A stretch of 34,724 bases of DNA from DASPKX01 sp035627835 (GTDB lineage Bacteria > Verrucomicrobiota > Verrucomicrobiia > Limisphaerales > SXQI01): NCBI GenBank assembly GCA_035627835.1, contig DASPKX010000183.1, positions 1 through 34,724 on the forward strand. Direction: 5' to 3'. Under the pieces are notes generated by a model. That model did not search any database, was not told the origin of the DNA, and saw only the letters and a program-made list of their open reading frames with translations. The translations under genes were made by a program, and so were the position numbers. Positions 29,789-34,724 of the stretch are shown piece after piece (within the stretch, counting starts at the first letter, position 1; every line of letters starts with the position of its first letter).

Positions 29789-30460
29789 TCACAGCCGCAC
29801 CGGCAGCAAGCGCTCTCCGAGAATTGCGAGGGCTTCATCGAAGCCAGCCTTGCTCGCAAGCGCGCTCATGTATCGGCCTGTGCGCACATTCGCCCCGGCT
29901 GCCCAACTCGAAAACGCCGGGAGCACGATCACTTTTTCACTCAGCAGGAAGCAGGGGAACTTTCGATTCGATATGCCATCACCGAGTGAGATGGCCGGAT
30001 GCTCATGGCCCATGAAGACCAGTTTCCCCGTGTGCGCGGGCGATGGTTCTTTGTCGCCATGAACGAACAGGTATTCGCCCGCGGAGAACTCGCTGGTTAG
30101 CTCCAGGCCAGCCCGGGCGGCGAGCGGCGCGAGTTTCCGGTCATGGTTGCCGCGGATCAAGACCAGTTGCGTGTCGGGTCCAAAGCAGCAGCGCAGCTCA
30201 TTCAACTCGCGTTCAATCGGTTCAAGCGCGAGCGCCTGGTGAACGATATCGCCGAGCAGCACGAGATGCTTTGGGCTGTAGCTGGCGCAGAGCGCCTGGA
30301 GTCTTTTCAAGCAGTCGTCAGGTTGAGCAACAGGGAGAAGTTGGCCGTTGTGACGATGAGCCCAGGCGTAGCCGAGGTGGAGATCCGCGATGGCCAGGAC
30401 GCGCTCGCTTTCGATCCACACCGCTCGCCGAGCATCAAATTGGATCGATCGCCGCTTCAC
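29789..30460 (-). CDS. pdeM: Metallophosphoesterase of the PdeM/MPE DNA-repair type
   Basis: A 223-residue calcineurin-like phosphoesterase. All metal-binding motifs are present: DLH (Asp26, His28), LLGDIVH (Asp71), RGNHDRK (105-107), VHGDKEP (His134) and MGHEHP (His152, His154). GYAWAHRHNGQLLP after DLH is typical of the MPE/PdeM group, for which a Pseudomonas putida member is a Mn-dependent single-strand DNA endonuclease encoded with an Lhr-type helicase, an exonuclease and an ATP-dependent ligase. Here the helicase gene is upstream on the same strand, 153 nt away. The start is GTG at 30460; TATGCT at about 30477-30482 on the minus strand may be its own -10. Ligase and exonuclease genes are not in the window. 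Confidence 0.85.
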   Translation of the reverse strand: MKRRSIQFDARRAVWIESERVLAIADLHLGYAWAHRHNGQLLPVAQPDDCLKRLQALCASYSPKHLVLLGDIVHQALALEPIERELNELRCCFGPDTQLVLIRGNHDRKLAPLAARAGLELTSEFSAGEYLFVHGDKEPSPAHTGKLVFMGHEHPAISLGDGISNRKFPCFLLSEKVIVLPAFSSWAAGANVRTGRYMSALASKAGFDEALAILGERLLPVRL

Positions 30461-30613
30461 GCGTGGGGCGGCACTTTAGCATAAGGCGCCGAAAAGACGA
30501 ACGGAGACCTGCAAGACGAACGCAGAGGAAGCAGAGGAAACAAAGAGAGGGCGCAGAGCAGGAGCTGACATTCGGCCGAGATGATGACTCACAAACAATT
30601 CATTTCATCAGGT
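30461..30613. repeat. Purine-rich intergenic stretch with CGCAGAG-type repeat copy
   Basis: Between lhr and pdeM. Positions about 30520-30563 contain short near-repeats (GCAGAGGAAGCAGAGGAAAC, then GGGCGCAGAGCAGG) related to the CCGCAGAG units at 8005-8130. No gene or clean terminator is seen. The remainder is AT-richer DNA after the helicase stop. Confidence 0.35.
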
Positions 30614-33298
30614 TCATTTCTCCGCGCTGTCCTTTTCCCTCTGCCCCTCCGTGTTAAGTCCTGCCTTCTCGTTCGCTTCGATCTTCTCCCACCACAAATG
30701 GTAAAGGCGCTCGGTCATTTCGCGCGGGTCTTCCACCAGCAGTGCTTCCTTGATCTTGGTCGCGAACAGCGCGAAGGAGAGCGGCGGAACGTGGTCCACT
30801 GGCCGCAACCGCACCGGCCGTGTCTGCATTTGTTCGACCCAACGCTGCGCGGTTTCCAGGTCGATATACACATGCACTGCGTCGCGCCTCGCTTCGCGCA
30901 TGAGGATGTGGTTGGGCTCATGCTCCTGCAGGACGTTGAAAAGCACCTCGCTGCTCCATTGCAATTTCCGGAGCGTCTTCTGTTCGCCGAGGATGTTGCG
31001 ATAAACCATCAGCCCGGTCTGGGCGGCGTTGCGAAAGTGATACTTCATCAACTCAGAGCGAGAGAGCGCGGTGTGCAAATCTTCCGCGAAGTTCCGCGGC
31101 GAGAGCAGTTCCGGCAACTCATCCGCCGTGAACACCTGCCCCGGCGTGACAGTCAGCACGAAGCCATAATCATCGGGCGTCGCAATGGCATTACCACCGC
31201 GCAGCCTGCTCAAGCGGAGCGCCACGACTCTGCTGAGCGCTTCGTTGCCACCGCGCCCGATAAGACAGTGGAAGAAGTAATGCCGCGCGCGCGCGTGGGT
31301 GCGAGCAGGCATGAACCTGCGGCGTGTGCGCGGCTTCTGTTGTCCGACGCCTTCGGCCCAATCAGTCGCGCCTTCGAGCAGCTCTTCCACCAAGAGGAAG
31401 TCCGCAGTGGGAATCTCCGATACCGCGGATTGCGCGGCATACATCTTGCAAATGATGGCTGCGTTCGTCTTCCCGCACTCCAGGCGTTCGCTGATCCAAT
31501 CGACGTTGTGCTCGCAACTGCTGCCCACGGATTCAAACCGCGCGCGCAACTCGCTACGGAAACCAATGATCTCCTCGGCGACCTTGTTCGTGAGCGGCAT
31601 CTTGCTCGCGTTCCAACGGGGCACAGTTGGCAAGGCGTGGTCCGCGCGCGTGACGAAACATTCCATCGTCCCCACCCGCTCCAACTTCACGGGCCTGCCC
31701 GCGATGATGAACACATCGCCCACCTGCAGTTGCCGCAAAAAGATTTCTTCGACCAGCCCCAGTGTGCGCGCCCGCAGCTTTACGGCGATCATCCCTTCAT
31801 TCGGGATCACGCCGACATTCTGTAAAATGTCGCGGCGAATTCTTCCTTCGCGTGTGACGAAGGTTGTTTCGGTGAGATGAATCTTCCCGAAAGTCTCGGT
31901 GTATTGCTTCCGCAACGACTCCCCGCCACCGGCGAGAAAGTCGAGAGCCTCATCGAACTCCGCGCGGGTGAGATCCTTGTAGGGATACGCGCGATGAATC
32001 AGCTCGAAAGCCTCGTCGCGGGCCCACTCGCGCCCGCAACCCATGCTCGCGAGATGCTGCGCAAGCACGTCGAGCGGCTTCTGCGGAATGCGCACCGGAT
32101 CGAGCTGTCGGCTGCGCGCGAGCAACACAGTCGCGCAGCATTCCACGAGATCATTCATGTTTGTGGCCACAACCAGTCCGCGGCTCACGCTGTTGATGTT
32201 GTGCCCCGCGCGCCCTGTCCTTTGCAGCGCTCGGCTCACACCTTTGGGTGTTGAAAGCATCACCACCAGGTCCACGGATCCAATGTCGATGCCCAGCTCG
32301 AGGCTTGTGGAACAAACCGCCGCGCGCAGCTCGCCACGCTTGAGGCGGTCCTCCACTTCCTGGCGCACATCGCGATCCAGCGAAGCGTGATGGCATTCGA
32401 TCTGTTCGCTCAACTCCGGCAGCTCCTTGTGCAACCAATACGTGGCTGCTTCGGCGCCCGAGCGCGTGTTGGAGAAAATCAGCGTGGTCCTGTTTTCCGT
32501 GATGAGCTTCGCGAGTTCTTTGATCAGCCGTTGCCCCGTGTAGCCGTATTCAGGGTAAGGATTCTTGTGCAACGGCGAGTAAACCTTGAGATCGATCTTC
32601 TTGGCCGCGCTCACGTCAAGGAGTTCACAGGCCCGGTCGGTTCCGACCAGAAAACGGGAAACCTCGTGCAACGGGGCGACGGTTGCCGAGAGGCCAATCC
32701 GTTGCAGCGCACTGGGCGTCTCGGACTTTTCACGCCGCGCGCGCTCGCCCAATTCCTCCAGTCGCTCCAACGAGATGGTCAAATGTGCGCCACGCTTGTT
32801 TTCCGCGAGCGCATGCACTTCATCCAGAATGATCCAGCGCACTGTGGAGAGCGCCTCTGTCCAGCGTGGTTGCGTAAGTAGAATCGAGAGGCTCTCCGGT
32901 GTCGTGAGCAGAATGTGCGGAGGCGACGCGAGCTGTTGTTGGCGCTGATAACTGGAAGTGTCGCCAGATCTGAGGCCGACTTTGATGGGCGGTTCTTTGC
33001 CATAGATCGCCTCGAGGGGTCCGCGCAGATTCTTCTCCAGGTCATAGCTCAACGCACGGAGCGGCGAGATGTAGATCGCGTAGATGGATCGGCGCAGCTT
33101 TTTGGAGTCGTGCAGCTCCGCAAGTGCGTTCACCACCGCGAGGAATGCCGCGAGCGTTTTGCCCGTTCCCGTGGGTGAAACGATGAGGACGTTGCGCCCC
33201 GCTTCGATGTGCGGCCAGGCAGCGGCTTGCGCGGGGGTCGGTTTGCCGTAGGTCTCGTAAAACCAGCGATATACCTGGGATGAAGAGCGCTCGCGCAT
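30614..33298 (-). CDS. Lhr-family ATP-dependent DNA helicase
   Basis: An 894-residue superfamily 2 helicase (930 if the ATG at 33406 is used; that start overlaps the upstream gene by 44 nt and adds residues not typical of the family). Motifs: WPHIEAGRNVLIVSPTGTGKT (motif I SPTGTGKT), ISPLRALSYDL, TTPESLSILL, DEVHAL (motif II), GLSATVAP (III), STSLELGIDIGSVD (V) and QRTGRAGHN (VI), then a winged-helix and Lhr-core beta region ending near residue 890. Lhr proteins are 3'-5' DNA translocases used in repair. The similarity to archaeal-type Lhr (ISPLRAL, IPQKPLDVLAQH) and the MPE-type phosphoesterase downstream point to a DNA-damage role. It lacks the long C-terminal extension of E. coli Lhr (1538 residues). 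Confidence 0.9.
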   Translation of the reverse strand: MRERSSSQVYRWFYETYGKPTPAQAAAWPHIEAGRNVLIVSPTGTGKTLAAFLAVVNALAELHDSKKLRRSIYAIYISPLRALSYDLEKNLRGPLEAIYGKEPPIKVGLRSGDTSSYQRQQQLASPPHILLTTPESLSILLTQPRWTEALSTVRWIILDEVHALAENKRGAHLTISLERLEELGERARREKSETPSALQRIGLSATVAPLHEVSRFLVGTDRACELLDVSAAKKIDLKVYSPLHKNPYPEYGYTGQRLIKELAKLITENRTTLIFSNTRSGAEAATYWLHKELPELSEQIECHHASLDRDVRQEVEDRLKRGELRAAVCSTSLELGIDIGSVDLVVMLSTPKGVSRALQRTGRAGHNINSVSRGLVVATNMNDLVECCATVLLARSRQLDPVRIPQKPLDVLAQHLASMGCGREWARDEAFELIHRAYPYKDLTRAEFDEALDFLAGGGESLRKQYTETFGKIHLTETTFVTREGRIRRDILQNVGVIPNEGMIAVKLRARTLGLVEEIFLRQLQVGDVFIIAGRPVKLERVGTMECFVTRADHALPTVPRWNASKMPLTNKVAEEIIGFRSELRARFESVGSSCEHNVDWISERLECGKTNAAIICKMYAAQSAVSEIPTADFLLVEELLEGATDWAEGVGQQKPRTRRRFMPARTHARARHYFFHCLIGRGGNEALSRVVALRLSRLRGGNAIATPDDYGFVLTVTPGQVFTADELPELLSPRNFAEDLHTALSRSELMKYHFRNAAQTGLMVYRNILGEQKTLRKLQWSSEVLFNVLQEHEPNHILMREARRDAVHVYIDLETAQRWVEQMQTRPVRLRPVDHVPPLSFALFATKIKEALLVEDPREMTERLYHLWWEKIEANEKAGLNTEGQREKDSAEK

Positions 33299-33359
33299 GC
33301 GCGCAGGAATTTTGGCGCTTTTTAAATGAAGTGCAAATTCGCGGCCAGCGGTTCCCTGT

Positions 33360-33379
33360 AGTTCACTTATTTGTGAACT
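33360..33379. promoter_or_regulatory. Perfect palindrome at the start of the lhr region
   Basis: AGTTCAC-TTATTT-GTGAACT: perfect 7-bp arms around 6 nt of A/T-only spacer, spanning the stop codon of the ceramidase-like gene and about 60 nt upstream of the lhr ATG. No T tract follows on the minus strand, so an operator is as likely as a terminator. Confidence 0.4.
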
Positions 33380-34724
33380 CTTCGCGCAGCATTCTGAGGG
33401 CCGCATCCACCAACAGCTCGCCGGAACCTTCCGCGCAGCGCGCGCTGATCACTTCGTAATTTCCCTGTGGGTAAGCCACACGATTTGGGACGTAACCGAC
33501 ACTGCCATTGGCCAGCTCAGCAATGATCGTGTGCTTGAATGGAGAGCCGCGCTTTATGGTGAGCCCAAGCTCAACGAAGATCTCTCCGGGCAAACTGACC
33601 CAGGCCAATTCTTTCCCGAGCGTGATCACTTGCACTTCGGCCTCCAACGGCTGGCCCTGCCTCCCTTGAACTTCGAGCGTTTGAAACGCTTTCACTTGCT
33701 CAAGAAACTTCGGCTTCTCCGGCGCATTCATGCGCGCCAGCACAGCGCGAGCCTCGCTGACTTCCTGCTCCGTGATCTTGGCCAATGGCAGCGCGACAAC
33801 CTCCGCGCGCGCGCGCAAGGATAAGTTCGTGAGCGGCGCGAGTTCGTCCCACGCGCGCAGCGCGCTCGCTGCAAGGATCGTCCCAATGCGCGCGGCTTCA
33901 CCGTGGCCTTGCTGCCGATGCCCGTGCGAAACGTTGATGTGATTCACGTCACCCGCGCACCCGATCGTGAACAGTGTCACCAGGTTTGTGTCTTTCGCCG
34001 CTTTCAGCGCTTCCCGCAACGCGAATGGGTAATCGGCTGAGAACTTCATGCCCCCCACGGTGTCGAGGTGCATGGCGAAATTCACATAGGCAGCGAGCGG
34101 GCGCTTCTGAGCGTCCTCGAAAACAACCAGAGGAACTTCCGGATCCACCGGACCGGCGGGCCGAATGATGTTGGGGTTCAGCTTGCCGGCGTTCCAGCCC
34201 ACCGTTCCATCTTTCATGTGAAAGCGGCGGTTGAACGCGAGGCCTTCCGCAACGCCTTTCGCCGCCGAGATGGTCACCGGCGCGAGACGCTCCTTCGCCA
34301 AACTCACACTCTCCACGATCCACTTCGGCAACTGCTCCGTGTAACTCACCGCGATTGGATTGCTCCCTCCTTGCGAATCGAAGCGCGCGCTCGTGCTCGC
34401 GAAGATAGGACCCGTGTGTGCGTGCGTTGCGCTGATCATCACGTGATCTGCAGGTATGCCCAGTGTGCGCGAGACCTCAGCACGGGCTGCCTCCACGAAG
34501 CGCCGTTGAGTGCTGATGAGATCCAGTGAGACGAGCGCTGCCAGTTTGCCATCAACTTCCAACACGATTGTGTTCGCGAGCAGCTCGTCGTGTGTTCCTT
34601 CCGCAGCCCGCTCATAGTAGTACCCAGCCATTGGCGCGCCTGTCGGCGGAGTGATCTTCACCGACGCGGCGCCGACGCGAACGGCGCCTTCGCTTGGCAG
34701 CGCGAAACAGAGTGCGGCGGCCAG
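33363..34724 (-). CDS. Neutral/alkaline ceramidase-like secreted protein (partial, 5' end outside window)
   Basis: The minus strand is open from the right edge to the stop at 33363 (454 codons, last one the stop). The first residues in the window, LAAALCFALPSEGA, look like the end of a signal peptide, followed by VRVGAASVKITPPTGAPMAG, a typical start of the neutral ceramidase N-terminal domain ('G.A..DITPP.G'). So the GTG at 34661 is an internal Val and the true start is beyond 34724. Zinc-site motifs are present: ISATHAHTGP, NFAMHLDTVGG and GCAGDVNHI. Family members hydrolyse ceramide amides, but many short secreted forms in Planctomycetota and Verrucomicrobiota lack the C-terminal domain, as here, and have no proven substrate. 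Lhr follows 64 nt after its stop. Confidence 0.85.
   Translation of the reverse strand: MAAALCFALPSEGAVRVGAASVKITPPTGAPMAGYYYERAAEGTHDELLANTIVLEVDGKLAALVSLDLISTQRRFVEAARAEVSRTLGIPADHVMISATHAHTGPIFASTSARFDSQGGSNPIAVSYTEQLPKWIVESVSLAKERLAPVTISAAKGVAEGLAFNRRFHMKDGTVGWNAGKLNPNIIRPAGPVDPEVPLVVFEDAQKRPLAAYVNFAMHLDTVGGMKFSADYPFALREALKAAKDTNLVTLFTIGCAGDVNHINVSHGHRQQGHGEAARIGTILAASALRAWDELAPLTNLSLRARAEVVALPLAKITEQEVSEARAVLARMNAPEKPKFLEQVKAFQTLEVQGRQGQPLEAEVQVITLGKELAWVSLPGEIFVELGLTIKRGSPFKHTIIAELANGSVGYVPNRVAYPQGNYEVISARCAEGSGELLVDAALRMLREEFTNK

Noticed and set aside
30581..31825. 414-codon plus-strand frame over the helicase gene
   Set aside because: The helicase on the minus strand is full length and shows no frameshift; the plus frame has no recognisable domain.
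33360..33379. LexA box reading of the palindrome
   Set aside because: The GTTC/GAAC half-sites are separated by 10 nt; as I recall, the Verrucomicrobia LexA motif is TGTTC-N4-GAACA, which does not fit.

Overview
The window reads as about 35 kb of a GC-rich chromosome from a member of the Verrucomicrobiota, probably a Pedosphaera/Limisphaerales-like lineage. This is an inference from gene content. A 1001-residue 'PVC-type' membrane-bound dehydrogenase with HEAT-like repeats and a C-terminal haem c domain, a secreted ThuA protein, a secreted PQQ-type propeller beginning near a DWPRWRGP motif, and a secreted neutral-ceramidase-like protein form a combination typical of Verrucomicrobiota and Planctomycetota. 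Coding density is high. I see no insertion sequence, prophage, integrase or CRISPR array.

Layout. 1-963 (-) is moeA, cut by the left edge. 1083-2119 holds a small lipoprotein (+) and a DinB-like protein (-) whose ends overlap. 2250-3557 (+) is a secreted two-domain thioredoxin protein followed by a clear terminator. 3686-8000 (+) is a metal-uptake operon: a small His/Cys-containing membrane peptide, an outer-membrane beta-barrel, and a ZnuA/ZnuC/ZnuB-type ABC importer with overlapping starts and stops. 8160-11165 (-) is the dehydrogenase/cytochrome. A PilZ-like protein (+), a ThuA protein (-), lspA (-) and a hybrid sensor kinase (-) follow. A tRNA-Phe lies at 16500-16575 and a PQQ-type propeller at 16741-17937 (+).

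17959-25561 (-) is a surface-polysaccharide and lipid block. It holds an Aas-like acyltransferase/acyl-ACP synthetase, a WbpA-like nucleotide-sugar dehydrogenase, a WbpE-like aminotransferase, a degenerate polysaccharide-deacetylase-like protein and an O-antigen ligase. The middle pair points to an aminated uronic-acid sugar; the last gene would transfer or polymerise the glycan. 25911-29785 (+) holds a cysteine desulfurase, dnaN and a beta-CASP metallo-beta-lactamase nuclease. 29789-33298 (-) is a DNA-repair pair: an Lhr-family helicase and a PdeM/MPE-type metallophosphoesterase. 33363-34724 (-) is the ceramidase-like protein, cut by the right edge.

Most of the window is ordinary. I found no clear new multi-gene system. 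The best leads are the deacetylase-like protein that has lost its expected catalytic motifs inside a glycan operon, a palindromic repeat cluster with compensatory base changes (25640-25830), the metal-uptake operon with its small leading peptide and internal hairpins, and the lhr-pdeM pair with a palindrome in front of it and no ligase or exonuclease beside it.
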